From: Clostridiales bacterium
Lineage (GTDB): Bacteria > Bacillota > Clostridia > Lachnospirales > Lachnospiraceae
Assembly: GCA_021202925.1 (NCBI GenBank)
Contig: JAJQCD010000014.1
Span: forward strand, 62,001-126,000
DNA: 64,000 bases
Direction of reading: 5' to 3'
Part shown: positions 41,496 to 50,141 of the stretch, one piece after another
How the letters are laid out: each line of letters starts with the position of its first letter
How positions within the stretch are numbered: the stretch's first letter is position 1
Position numbers and translations under genes: made by a program
The notes under the pieces: generated by a model
Told to the model about the DNA's origin: nothing
What the model saw: the letters and a program-made list of their open reading frames with translations, nothing else
The model's database searches: none

Positions 41496-42677
41496 TTAGA
41501 GCATTTCAACTTCATAACCTCTTGCAACAGCCACTTCCGCATCATTTTCATAATAGATTCTTTCCAAATGCTCCGGAATCGCTGTCCAGAAATATGGGAT
41601 TGTACTTCCCCAGCGCTCCATCAATTCCTCTTGGGTGATCTCATCGTCTCCCTGTCTACCCATAATCACGACCTCATCTCCCGGTTGTGCCTCCGGACAA
41701 CCAGTCAAATCCACTGTCATATGTTCCAGTGACATCGGACTGCAAATCGGTACCCTCTTTCCACGAATCAGAACCGTACCTCCTTTTACTTGTCCCCGAC
41801 CAATTCCATCTGATACTCCGCCTGCAAGAATTCCGATCTTTTTAGGCGAATCCAATCTTATCGCCTCAAAATTTGGTCCCAACTTTCCGCCCACAACATC
41901 CTTAACAATCAGCAATCTGCTTTTCCATGCAAGCAACGCAGGCTGAAGATCGGGATGGCCTTCTCGCCTCTCCAGTGGAGAATAACCCCAGATACCACGC
42001 CCCGGACATGCTCCCGTCAAACGAATATCCGGATATGCAATGCTTCCCGGTGTATTGACAAGCTGCGCGAATGGAATATGAATACCATAGCTTTCCAGCT
42101 GATCCAGAGCTTTTTTAAAACGATCATACTGCCACATCGGATAGGATTTCTTTGATTCATCCCAACCCGCATAAGCCATATGACTATAAATACCATCTAC
42201 ACGGATATTCCGATAAGACACCATCTCGCGGATCGCATCAGCACATTCCTCCGCATTAATCCCCAGGCGCCCACGTCCAGTCTCAATCTTAACAAAAATT
42301 CCAACTTCCTCCGAAGCAGCTTTTGAAATATTTTCTGCCTGGAACGGATACATAACTGTAGGTGTAAGCTTATATTCTACATATAGCTTTGCAACTTCTT
42401 CCTCAACCAGGTTGCTCGCAAATACCACAATCTGAATGGTAATCCCTGCTTCGCGAAGTTTGATCGCTTCATCAATATTTCCTACCGCAATCACCTTTGC
42501 CCCTGCTTCCTGCAGTGCCTTACATGCCATAATGACTCCATGACCGTAAGCATTCGCCTTTACTGCCGGCATAACCGTTATCTTTTCTCCAACCATTTCC
42601 TGAATCTTCCTGAAATTACCTTTAATATTATCTAAGCTGATTTCCAGCCAACAGGTTCTATGTAAATTTGCCTTCAT
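41496..42677 (-). CDS. alr: Alanine racemase (PLP-dependent, fold III)
   Basis: 393 aa. PLP lysine motif AVKANAYGHG near residue 40; ETGRGRLGINAEEC in the barrel; PMSLEHMTVDLTG in the C-terminal domain. Converts L- and D-alanine for cell-wall synthesis or catabolism; a serine or other amino-acid racemase of the same family is possible. AT-rich intergenic DNA and the divergent LysR gene suggest local regulation of a dedicated racemase rather than the housekeeping copy. The ATG follows GGGGATAGAATAATT. Confidence 0.9.
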   Translation of the reverse strand: MKANLHRTCWLEISLDNIKGNFRKIQEMVGEKITVMPAVKANAYGHGVIMACKALQEAGAKVIAVGNIDEAIKLREAGITIQIVVFASNLVEEEVAKLYVEYKLTPTVMYPFQAENISKAASEEVGIFVKIETGRGRLGINAEECADAIREMVSYRNIRVDGIYSHMAYAGWDESKKSYPMWQYDRFKKALDQLESYGIHIPFAQLVNTPGSIAYPDIRLTGACPGRGIWGYSPLERREGHPDLQPALLAWKSRLLIVKDVVGGKLGPNFEAIRLDSPKKIGILAGGVSDGIGRGQVKGGTVLIRGKRVPICSPMSLEHMTVDLTGCPEAQPGDEVVIMGRQGDDEITQEELMERWGSTIPYFWTAIPEHLERIYYENDAEVAVARGYEVEML

Positions 42678-42807
42678 AATTATTCTATCCCCTTTTATGA
42701 TATTGAAAAATTTTACGGGTTACAAGAATTGAGCTCTCTTCTTTTTCTGATTCTATCTTACAATACATATCAATTATAATCAAATATCAATTTATTAATA
42801 AAATATA

Positions 42808-42837
42808 TTGTTTTTTATAAATACTTTGCCGTATAAT
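42808..42837 (+). promoter_or_regulatory. Promoter of the LysR gene
   Basis: TTGTTT (42808-42813) and TATAAT (42832-42837), 18 bases apart, in AT-rich DNA between alr and lysR. A minus-strand TATAAT (42773-42778) may serve alr, so the regulator probably binds here. Confidence 0.5.
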
Positions 42838-42913
42838 GATACCTGATACCTGTAAACCAAATAAAGAAAGACTGTACAAACATCCACATGAAAGAAACAG
42901 GAAGGGAAAAATT

Positions 42914-43849
42914 ATGTTTACCCACATGAATTATATCTATGAAGTTTACCGGGAACGCAGCTTTAGCAAAGCTGCTCAGAAACTCTATATCTCTCAGTCT
43001 TCTCTGAGCCTTACCATCAAACACGCGGAAGAAAAAATTGGCATGCAAATCTTTGACCGCAGTACCTATCCTATCCAGCTTACGGAATTTGGCTCTCTTT
43101 ATATCCACGCCGTTGAGGAAATCCGCAATATCACCAACAATCTGACTAATTATATCTATGACATCAACAATTTAAAGCGAGGCGAAATTTCCGTTGGTTC
43201 CGGCAATTTTCTTACTACCTACCTGGTTGCTCCTGCAATACTGACCTTGAAAAAACGATATCCCAATATCTCCGCAAAGCTCCTGGAAGGCCGAACCAAA
43301 GATCTTGAACATAAGCTTGCCATCGGTGATATCGACGTCCTGGTAACCAACGGTCATTTGGATGAATCTTCTTATAAGAAAACTTTTCTATTTGAAGAAC
43401 ACATGATTCTGGCAGTTCCTCTTAGTATTATGCCCGAACCACTCTATCCAGAATTTACCCTTTCCTATGAAGATATCCGGAACAACTCAATTTTCACAAA
43501 AAGCGGAGTGCTGTTAAAAGGATTCGAATCAATCCCTTTTATCGGAATGCGTCAGGGAAATGACTCGCGAATCCGTACTGATAAAATCTTTGCTGACGCC
43601 TGCTTTTCCCCCAAAATTGTGCTGGAACTCGATCAATCATCTACCACCTTCCGCCTCTCCCATGACGGAATGGGAGCCTGTATCGTCACGGATACTGTAA
43701 TACGTCAATTAGGCCATGAAGCAGAAATGGTTTTCTACCGAATCGACCATCCTCATGCTAATCGAGATGTCTCCATCTACACCAGAAATGTTAGTTATGT
43801 AACACGCACAATGGATGTTTTTATCAATATCCTTCAGGGGCAGATTTAA
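42914..43849 (+). CDS. LysR-family transcriptional regulator
   Basis: 311 aa. N-terminal helix-turn-helix (MNYIYEVYRERSFSKAAQKLYISQSSLSLTIKHAEEKIGMQIFDRS) and a type-2 periplasmic-binding-like effector domain. The start at MFTHMNYIYE has AGGAAGGG upstream; the earlier ATG in the ORF track lies in the leader. Divergent from alanine racemase, whose expression it most likely controls, perhaps with D- or L-alanine or a related amino acid as effector. The 43850-44060 stretch that follows shows no gene. Confidence 0.92.
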   Translation: MFTHMNYIYEVYRERSFSKAAQKLYISQSSLSLTIKHAEEKIGMQIFDRSTYPIQLTEFGSLYIHAVEEIRNITNNLTNYIYDINNLKRGEISVGSGNFLTTYLVAPAILTLKKRYPNISAKLLEGRTKDLEHKLAIGDIDVLVTNGHLDESSYKKTFLFEEHMILAVPLSIMPEPLYPEFTLSYEDIRNNSIFTKSGVLLKGFESIPFIGMRQGNDSRIRTDKIFADACFSPKIVLELDQSSTTFRLSHDGMGACIVTDTVIRQLGHEAEMVFYRIDHPHANRDVSIYTRNVSYVTRTMDVFINILQGQI

Positions 43850-44060
43850 TTCTCCCCCTTTTCTTTACGATTATAGTAAGCGATGAATAATCCGGCGGTT
43901 TTACAGTTCCCGGAATCCATGAGATAATCTTTTCAGTTGGATATACACCAGATTATTTTTATCTGCCTTTTTATTTCTACTCTATTTTCACTTTCATAAA
44001 ATATTTTCTGTTTTATGAATGATATTATTGCACAAAGCCAAAATTTATGATAACATGTGA

Positions 44061-44429
44061 AACACGGTTGATACGGGCTTCCGCACAATCAACACCAATA
44101 CAATTAATTATGAAGATACCTTTTTTCTGGAAAATATCATTTACAATGAACTGTTAACCCAGGGTTTTACCGTCTTTACCGGAAAAACCTATAAATCCGA
44201 AGTTGATTTCGTCGCGATTAAAAATGGCAAAAAATGCTTTATTCAGGTCTCTTATCTGCTGGCGAGCCAAAGTACCATTCAGAGAGAATTTGGCGCCTTC
44301 TCTCCGATTACAGACGCCTCACCCAAATATGTCCTGTCCCTGGACAGACTTGACCTGAGCCGTAATGGGATTGCGCATGTGAACATTGTGGATTTCCTGC
44401 TGCACAGAGTGCAGCTTGCATTAACCTGA
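44061..44429 (+). pseudogene. C-terminal remnant of an AAA ATPase (DUF4143-type)
   Basis: An open frame of 122 codons without a start reads INYEDTFFLENIIYNELLTQGF, SEVDFVAIKNGKKCFIQVSYLL, YVLSLDRLDLSRNGIAHVNIVDFLL, the usual C-terminus (DUF4143, nuclease-like ENE/EVDF pattern) of archaeal-type AAA ATPases common in Lachnospiraceae. Everything N-terminal is missing. It is not in the ORF track because it has no ATG. Confidence 0.8.
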
Positions 44430-44483
44430 ATCGTTCTTCACAACGAAATTTTTATATTGCCACTTTCGATCTTTTAGGCTATA

Positions 44484-44539
44484 TTTAGTTCAGATTGATT
44501 TGAGTCAAATTCATTTGAGTCAAATCAATCTGAACTAAA
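44484..44539. promoter_or_regulatory. Large perfect palindrome with repeated ATTTGAGTCAAAT motif
   Basis: Perfect 20-base arms tttagttcagattgatttga (44484-44503) and its complement (44520-44539) surround a 16-base centre that is itself self-complementary (tcaaat-tc-atttga). The 13-base palindrome ATTTGAGTCAAAT occurs twice. It lies just upstream of the broken AAA ATPase start and is a plausible autoregulatory operator or cruciform. Confidence 0.8.
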
Positions 44540-44558
44540 ATAATTGCAGGAGACCGAT

Positions 44559-44910
44559 ATGTTTATAGGAAGACAACGAGAGCTTGCAAGTCTGCAGGAA
44601 TTGTATGACAAGGCCGGTTTCGGAATGTCTGTCATCTACGGCAGAAAAAGAATCGGCACTCAGCTTTATGGAGAATAAAGTTCTGAGTGAAAAAAGCCCA
44701 TTATTTGGCAGAAGGGACTCTCAGATCAAGCTGGAACCTTTTGATTATAAAACTGCTGCGCTTTTTGTCCCGGACTACTCTTTCGAAGACAAGGCCATCT
44801 GCTACGGTGTTACAGGCGGAGTCGCCAAATATCTTGCCATGATGGATCCGGAAAAGAGTCTTCCGAAAACATCTTTTCGAAAACAAAATGCGATGCCGAT
44901 ATCAGTCTAA
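44559..44910 (+). pseudogene. Internally deleted AAA ATPase (DUF234-type)
   Basis: MFIGRQRELASLQELYDKAGFGMSVIYGRKRIG starts at 44559 with a good GGAG site but runs into a stop after 39 codons, just where the Walker A should begin (RKRIG, then no GKT). Beyond it the frame shifts to SFMENKVLSEKSPLFGRRDSQIKLEPFDYKTAALFVPDY...YGVTGGVAKYLAMMDPEKSL, a middle part of the same family. An internal deletion has removed the catalytic core and the C-terminus. The 3' end overlaps the EIIA stop. Confidence 0.8.
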
Positions 44911-45369
44911 CTGAACAATACCCTTATCGCCTGCCTTAACAGCGCCTCTTTTTCGCAAACAGACTTTCTCTCCGCCTGTAAAGATCACGGGAGAGGTCAG
45001 GCAAATCCCCTGTGCTCTCACATAGTCGATATCCACCTGCACCAGTAATTCCCCCTGTTTCACGTTATCCCCTTGTTTTACAAAAACCTGAAACCCCTGT
45101 CCGTTCAGGCTCACGGTATCGATGCCGATATGGATCAGGAGTTCTGTCCCGCCCATGCTTTTTAAACCAAAGGCATGACCTGTGGGAAAAGCTGCCGTCA
45201 CCGTCCCGCTTACAGGTGCGATCACCTTTCCGTCGCTCAGTTCGACCGCGAAGCCGTCGCCCATGACCTTATTCGAAAACACGGGGTCTGGTACCTGTTC
45301 AATCGGGATAAGTGATCCCGTCATCGGAGAAATCAGTTCTTCTTTCTTTTTACGGCTGAATAAACCCAT
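44902..45369 (-). CDS. Glucose-family PTS EIIA component
   Basis: 155 aa, EIIA-Glc (Crr) type. Segments: ISPMTGSLIPIEQVPDPVFSNKVMGDG at the N-terminus, AFPTGHAFGLKS, and GGTELLIHIGIDTVSLNGQGF, in which the histidine of LIHIG is the phosphorylation site. It receives phosphate from HPr and passes it to the EIICB encoded upstream in the operon. The ATG abuts the lyase stop (TAGATG) with AAGGAGG inside the lyase end, so the two are coupled. Last gene of the operon. Confidence 0.95.
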   Translation of the reverse strand: MGLFSRKKKEELISPMTGSLIPIEQVPDPVFSNKVMGDGFAVELSDGKVIAPVSGTVTAAFPTGHAFGLKSMGGTELLIHIGIDTVSLNGQGFQVFVKQGDNVKQGELLVQVDIDYVRAQGICLTSPVIFTGGEKVCLRKRGAVKAGDKGIVQLD

Positions 45370-46737
45370 CTAATTCTTCTCCTCCTTTAACTCCTGCGCT
45401 TTCAACCTGGCCTCCCGTGCCATCGTATGGGCCAGAAAGCTGCTGATACCCGTGTAATTTTCAGGCAGAATCATCTCCTCTAACTCCTGTTCTGTAAAAT
45501 TTTCAGACAGGATCGGATCTTCTTTCAGCACAGTCAGATAATCTTTTCCTTCCAATTCAACCAACATCGCTTTTTCATACAGAAGCTGATGCGCCTGATC
45601 TTTGCCAAGCTTCCGCGCAATCCGCATCATTACACATTCGCTGTTGTCCAGTCCCTTATTTAACATGACGTTCTGATACATCCGTTCTTTATTAATTCGG
45701 ATTGTCGCCGTAAGCTCCTCCGCCCTCATCAGAACCTCCGTCGTAAGTTCGAGAGCTTCCTCGAGCATTCCATCATACAGCATGTAGGAACTGGAATCTC
45801 CTTCAAACATGCGCACACTGGAAAAGAGCCCCAGAGATACCATCGAGTAAAGCTTCTGCGCGTTGGCGATAATACCTTTTGCCAGTTTAGGATTTATCTT
45901 CTGCGGCATGGTAGAACTGCCGATCGTTCCCTCCTGAAAGGCTTCGCTGACCTCTCCAAATTCCTCCATGCCGGTGTAATATACTTCCTCCGCCATTTTG
46001 TGAAGACCATTGCACAAGAGCGCGAGGTTCATAATATACTCTTCTTTATGGCTGCTGATATTTCTGGACGGAACCGGCATGACGTACATCCCCAGCTTTT
46101 CAGCCAGACGCTTCTGCACTCGATATCCGATATCGCCGGTTGCGTTAAATGCCCCCACGGCGCCTCCCGCCATAACCTGAAAGACTCGCTTTTCACACTC
46201 CTCCAGACGTTCGGCCGCGTTCAAAAGCTCGCTGATCCAGACGGATATCTTGTATCCGTAGGTGATGGGAATCGCATGGCGGCCATGGGTCCGGCCGGCC
46301 ATAACCGTATCGGCGTGCTGCTCAGCCAGACAGGCCAGATGATCCAGAATATCCACGATGTACGACTTAAATATCCCGTGAATTTTATAAGTCGTATAAA
46401 GCTGTGCCGTCTGCTGGATATTCTGAGTCGTGACGCCATAGTGGACATATTTACCGCCCTGCTCATCACAGGCTTTTACCAGTACCTTCACAAACGGGAC
46501 AAAGCCATGCCCCACTTTCTCTTTGATCCGCTCCATCTCTTCCAGATCGATTCGATCCAGTTTTGCGTTTGCCATAATATTATCGGCTGCGCTGCGGGGA
46601 ATAAATCCCTCGTCCGCCTGAGAATCCGCCAATGCCGCCTCTACCCTCAGCCATGATTCAATCCTGGCATCATTGGTAAGAAGCGCCTTTATCCCCCTGT
46701 CATCGCCCTTACTCTTTGAATCATATAATGCTCTCAT
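45370..46737 (-). CDS. Aspartase/fumarase-superfamily lyase (PurB/CMLE-like)
   Basis: 455 aa. Superfamily hallmarks: HYGVTTQNIQQTA (region 1), MAGRTHGRHAIPITYGYK (catalytic His region) and GSSTMPQKINPKLAK (flexible signature loop with the catalytic Ser). Family members cleave C-N or C-C bonds to release fumarate or a related product, for example adenylosuccinate lyase. Sitting between EIICB and EIIA of a glucose-type PTS, it probably acts on the imported phosphorylated compound rather than in purine synthesis; the substrate is unknown. The usual Glu after the loop is not in its expected place (NPKLAKG). Confidence 0.87.
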   Translation of the reverse strand: MRALYDSKSKGDDRGIKALLTNDARIESWLRVEAALADSQADEGFIPRSAADNIMANAKLDRIDLEEMERIKEKVGHGFVPFVKVLVKACDEQGGKYVHYGVTTQNIQQTAQLYTTYKIHGIFKSYIVDILDHLACLAEQHADTVMAGRTHGRHAIPITYGYKISVWISELLNAAERLEECEKRVFQVMAGGAVGAFNATGDIGYRVQKRLAEKLGMYVMPVPSRNISSHKEEYIMNLALLCNGLHKMAEEVYYTGMEEFGEVSEAFQEGTIGSSTMPQKINPKLAKGIIANAQKLYSMVSLGLFSSVRMFEGDSSSYMLYDGMLEEALELTTEVLMRAEELTATIRINKERMYQNVMLNKGLDNSECVMMRIARKLGKDQAHQLLYEKAMLVELEGKDYLTVLKEDPILSENFTEQELEEMILPENYTGISSFLAHTMAREARLKAQELKEEKN

Positions 46738-46747
46738 CGTTTTTCCC

Positions 46748-48325
46748 TTATCCCTTCAAAATCTTATCAACCGCATTTCTTACAAACTCCACATGAGGAC
46801 CGAAAACAACATGGATGTGATTTTTCGACGGGAAGAAGATACCGGCGCATCCCGATTCCTTCAGTCCGATCTGATTTACCTTTTCCGGATCCTTTAAATC
46901 AATCCGAAGCCTGGATATACAATTTTCTACCTTTAAAATATTATCGGCTCCTCCCAGGTTCGCGACCACGATGCGGGCGATTTCCGGCCAGTCCTTATCC
47001 TTCAGCAGCTGGCTTGCGGATTCTTCAACCTCAAAGGCTTCCCGTCCCGGAGTTTCGAGATTCCACTTCTTAATAAAGAATCGGAATGCGCTGTAAAATA
47101 CCACAAAATTAACGAGACCTAAAAGTATCAGACTCGGCCAGTTTGTATTTTCGTACAGCAGCCCAAAGATACCAAAATCAAAAATTGTTCCCCTGATATA
47201 TCCGATCGCAATATGCAGCATCTGATAAGGAATCGTCATCAGACCACACAGTACGCAGTAAACCGCAAACAGCTGAGGCGAGATGAACAGGAATGAAAAC
47301 TCCAGCGGTTCCGTGATATTTCCCAGAAAAGCAGTCAGCACACAGGTTGTGATAACACCCTTAGCCATTTTACGGTTTTTTGGAAACGAGGTATGGTACA
47401 TGGCAAGGCCGATCGCCGGAATACGGAACAGCGTTGTCAGCATCTGGCAGCCTCCCAGATAACTGGTCAGCTTCGGCATCAGTTCTGACCAATAGGGGCT
47501 GTCAGGCCCCAGATTAAACAGAATCTCATTTACCGCCGGTAAAATGCCCACATATTCGGTGCCATTAATCATGTAGGTGCCGCCGGCTTCCGTAAAACGA
47601 ACCACTGCCGCGAGAACATGGTGAAGCCCAAAGGGAATCAAAGCACGGTGGAGCATATAGTAAATCCCGCTTCCGATGTAATCCGTAGTGAAAATAAAGG
47701 AAATGCTGATCAAAAAACGGATCAGTATATCCCAGATCAGCGGAAGCACAAGCCCAATCGGGATCATACATACAAATGTGATAATCGGTATGGATTTTTT
47801 TCCGCCGAAAAAGGCAAATGCCAGCGGAAGCTCCAGGTTATAAAATCGATCCGCAACCTTAGCCGCAACAAGGCCGGAAATCAGTCCGCCAAGCGCCTCT
47901 GTTTTCAATGTCTGTACTCCGAGCACTACTCCCTGGCCGACCTGATCCATGACCGCTGTGTCAGCCAGTGTTCCGGTAGCTCTGAGATATACGTTCATCA
48001 CGGTATTTAAAGTCAGGTAACCCGCCACTGCCGCAAAGACAGCGATCCCCTTTTCTTTTTTCGCCATCCCCTGTGCAACGCCCATGGCAAAGAGAATCGG
48101 AATATTATTGAAGATGACAGCGGTAATGTCCTTTGCTCCACTGATAAACAATTTTAACAACGGAACCGCGAGAATCGGGAATTTTTCAATCATATACGAC
48201 TGTCCCAACGCGCCGCAGATCCCTGTTATCATGCCGATCGGCGCCAAAAGAGCTATGGGAAGCAGCAGCGAACGTCCAAAGGTCTGTATCTCATCTTTGA
48301 ATCTGACAGAATCTTTTTTACTCAT
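46748..48325 (-). CDS. Glucose-family PTS EIICB permease
   Basis: 525 aa. N-terminal EIIC membrane domain of about ten helices (FGRSLLLPIALLAPIGMITG, GNITEPLEFSFLFISPQLF with the substrate-binding Glu region) and a C-terminal EIIB domain from about residue 435, with the phosphocysteine motif VENCISRLRIDLKD. It imports and phosphorylates a sugar or sugar derivative. The order EIICB, lyase, EIIA is unusual. GAGGAGG precedes the ATG. Expression is probably set by the divergent Mga/BglG-like regulator. Confidence 0.93.
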   Translation of the reverse strand: MSKKDSVRFKDEIQTFGRSLLLPIALLAPIGMITGICGALGQSYMIEKFPILAVPLLKLFISGAKDITAVIFNNIPILFAMGVAQGMAKKEKGIAVFAAVAGYLTLNTVMNVYLRATGTLADTAVMDQVGQGVVLGVQTLKTEALGGLISGLVAAKVADRFYNLELPLAFAFFGGKKSIPIITFVCMIPIGLVLPLIWDILIRFLISISFIFTTDYIGSGIYYMLHRALIPFGLHHVLAAVVRFTEAGGTYMINGTEYVGILPAVNEILFNLGPDSPYWSELMPKLTSYLGGCQMLTTLFRIPAIGLAMYHTSFPKNRKMAKGVITTCVLTAFLGNITEPLEFSFLFISPQLFAVYCVLCGLMTIPYQMLHIAIGYIRGTIFDFGIFGLLYENTNWPSLILLGLVNFVVFYSAFRFFIKKWNLETPGREAFEVEESASQLLKDKDWPEIARIVVANLGGADNILKVENCISRLRIDLKDPEKVNQIGLKESGCAGIFFPSKNHIHVVFGPHVEFVRNAVDKILKG

Positions 48326-48435
48326 GATATCCTCCTCATTCGGTGTTTTACATTTTTACATCCTGGCCAGTGATTAATTATACTATATCGTTGGAACCGC
48401 ACAGCTTCAAGGCCACTTTTCTGCCCCTGCGGAAA

Positions 48436-48465
48436 CAAAAAAATGCCCCAAAAAACAGCGGGCAT
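48436..48465 (-). terminator. Terminator-like hairpin between PTS operon and regulator
   Basis: On the minus strand ATGCCC-N11-GGGCAT is followed by TTTTTTT. It lies about 110 bases upstream of the EIICB start and overlaps the regulator's extended -10 (TGGTATACT) on the plus strand. It may stop antisense or leader transcripts; the same inverted repeat could be an operator. Confidence 0.5.
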
Positions 48466-48494
48466 GGTATACTGGAATCAGGGAGGATATACTC

Positions 48495-50051
48495 ATGGGA
48501 ATTCATTATTACGATCTTCAGACGGCATCACTGATTCAGGAAAAGCACTCCATGTCTCTGGTCGAATGCGGCCGCCGCATGAACAGAAGTGTGAGCAGCG
48601 TCAAAAACAGCATTGCCGCCGTAAACGCATATCTCCCGCCCGAAAAGCAGATTCTCATCAATGATTATCATGCTGTTTTTCAGATGACCTATACGGAATA
48701 TCTTGAGTTTATCCGTTCTCTGACGCTCGACGACTATTACTCCTCGCAGTCAGAGCGCCTCGATATTATCGCGGTATATGCGTTTTTTAACGAGACTCTC
48801 AATATGACGCACCTTTATGACACGCTGCGTATCAGTCTTTCTACCAAAAAGAAAGACAGCCGGGCGCTGTCTGAATGGCTTGCCGACAGGAATCTGTCCA
48901 CAGAAGTGGTACCCAGAGCCGGGATCCGCATTGTCGGAGACGAAATTCTTTACCGAATCTGTGTCAGCAACATTCTATATCAATATGTAGAGGTAGATCG
49001 TGATTTTAATCTCACTTTTCGTCATGCCAACAATCCATGGCAGCTGCTTATTGTCCGATACTATCTCGTCAAAGCAGACGCTCAGCTTGAGCGTACACGG
49101 GCGGCTTTAACCCGGCTAATTGACTCGAATCACTGCCGGATTTCCTATGCTTCGGTCAAATTCCTCTATATTTACCTGAGCTGCGCATACTTCCGTCTGG
49201 ACGCCGGTCACGCGCTTACAACTGTAAAGACTCTCCCGGTTTCTCTCCATGATTATCAGTTGTCGGAAAATCCACCGGAGAATGAATTTGTCAATCAGCT
49301 CATTTCCTCGCTGGATTTTATCTCACAGGTACTGCCGCCTTTTAACGAGACTCTCTCCTCCCTGTCGACCCGGATGATACAGGAAGTGCAAAATCAGATT
49401 ATCACCAGGATTCTGGATGACCACTGCATCTACGAAGAAGTATATTCTTTTCTCCACAAATGTATCATCCGCAACCATTATCATTTTTCTTTTTATGATA
49501 ATAAACTTGAGGAAACCAGAGAATATTACCACAACCTGTACGATGTGCTGAAGACAGCCGTAAAACCTTTTGAAGAGTTTTACGGCCTCCCACTGAGCCA
49601 TTTCCAGATTTCCTCTCTGACCCTGATTTTTCGCAAATTCATCACCAAAAACAAACTGGCCGGACGTAATCAGAAACGGCTGGTGATCGTTACCAATTCT
49701 TCGATGGAAAAAGTCGGCTTCTTTATGGAAAAGCTGAAGCTGCGGGCAGATGTCCTTCTTAAAGAAGTGATTCACATCAATGAACTTTACCTGCTCGAGC
49801 AGATCGACTATGATCATCTGATCGTTTTTTCCAACCGGATTGCCACTATGCTCAGCGACCTGGGATATGACTGCATAAAACTGCATTTTTATCTGGGCGA
49901 AGAAGACTATCAGCTTTTATTCCGCCATGGTTTTTCCACTTCCAGAAGGAAATTAAAAGCCTCGTCTTTTGTTGCTGAAATCTCCGGCGTGTCCTCCAAC
50001 CACATGACCCGATATCTGCTGGAACATTACGAGGATTTTTTCATGGAATAA
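48495..50051 (+). CDS. Mga/BglG-like transcriptional regulator
   Basis: 518 aa. N-terminal helix-turn-helix (MSLVECGRRMNRSVSSVKNSIAAVNAYL), a middle region with PRD-like and Mga-like helices (WLADRNLSTEVVPRAGIRIVGDE), and a C-terminal part resembling an EIIB-like fold (KRLVIVTNSSMEKVGFFMEKL...YDHLIVFSN). This layout fits regulators that sense PTS activity by phosphorylation. It is divergent from the EIICB-lyase-EIIA operon and is the probable activator. GGGAGG precedes the ATG. The exact family (Mga, LicR or BglG) cannot be decided by eye. Confidence 0.78.
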   Translation: MGIHYYDLQTASLIQEKHSMSLVECGRRMNRSVSSVKNSIAAVNAYLPPEKQILINDYHAVFQMTYTEYLEFIRSLTLDDYYSSQSERLDIIAVYAFFNETLNMTHLYDTLRISLSTKKKDSRALSEWLADRNLSTEVVPRAGIRIVGDEILYRICVSNILYQYVEVDRDFNLTFRHANNPWQLLIVRYYLVKADAQLERTRAALTRLIDSNHCRISYASVKFLYIYLSCAYFRLDAGHALTTVKTLPVSLHDYQLSENPPENEFVNQLISSLDFISQVLPPFNETLSSLSTRMIQEVQNQIITRILDDHCIYEEVYSFLHKCIIRNHYHFSFYDNKLEETREYYHNLYDVLKTAVKPFEEFYGLPLSHFQISSLTLIFRKFITKNKLAGRNQKRLVIVTNSSMEKVGFFMEKLKLRADVLLKEVIHINELYLLEQIDYDHLIVFSNRIATMLSDLGYDCIKLHFYLGEEDYQLLFRHGFSTSRRKLKASSFVAEISGVSSNHMTRYLLEHYEDFFME

Positions 50052-50066
50052 TTGGTCAACGTTGCG

Positions 50067-50099
50067 ATGGAGCGGCCGCTTTTAAAACTGCCGCTCCAT
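50067..50099. terminator. Hairpin between convergent genes
   Basis: A 10-bp perfect stem (atggagcggc/gccgctccat) with a 13-base loop, between the regulator and the minus-strand AAA-ATPase gene. No U-tract on either strand, so terminator function is uncertain. Confidence 0.4.
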
Positions 50100-50141
50100 G
50101 ATTCAACCGAGAATTATTTCTCCCAGCATAAAACCAACAAA

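Noticed and set aside
42815-43108. A 97-codon minus-strand ORF over the lysR start
   Set aside because: Overlaps the helix-turn-helix coding region of a clear LysR gene and the promoter; antisense shadow.
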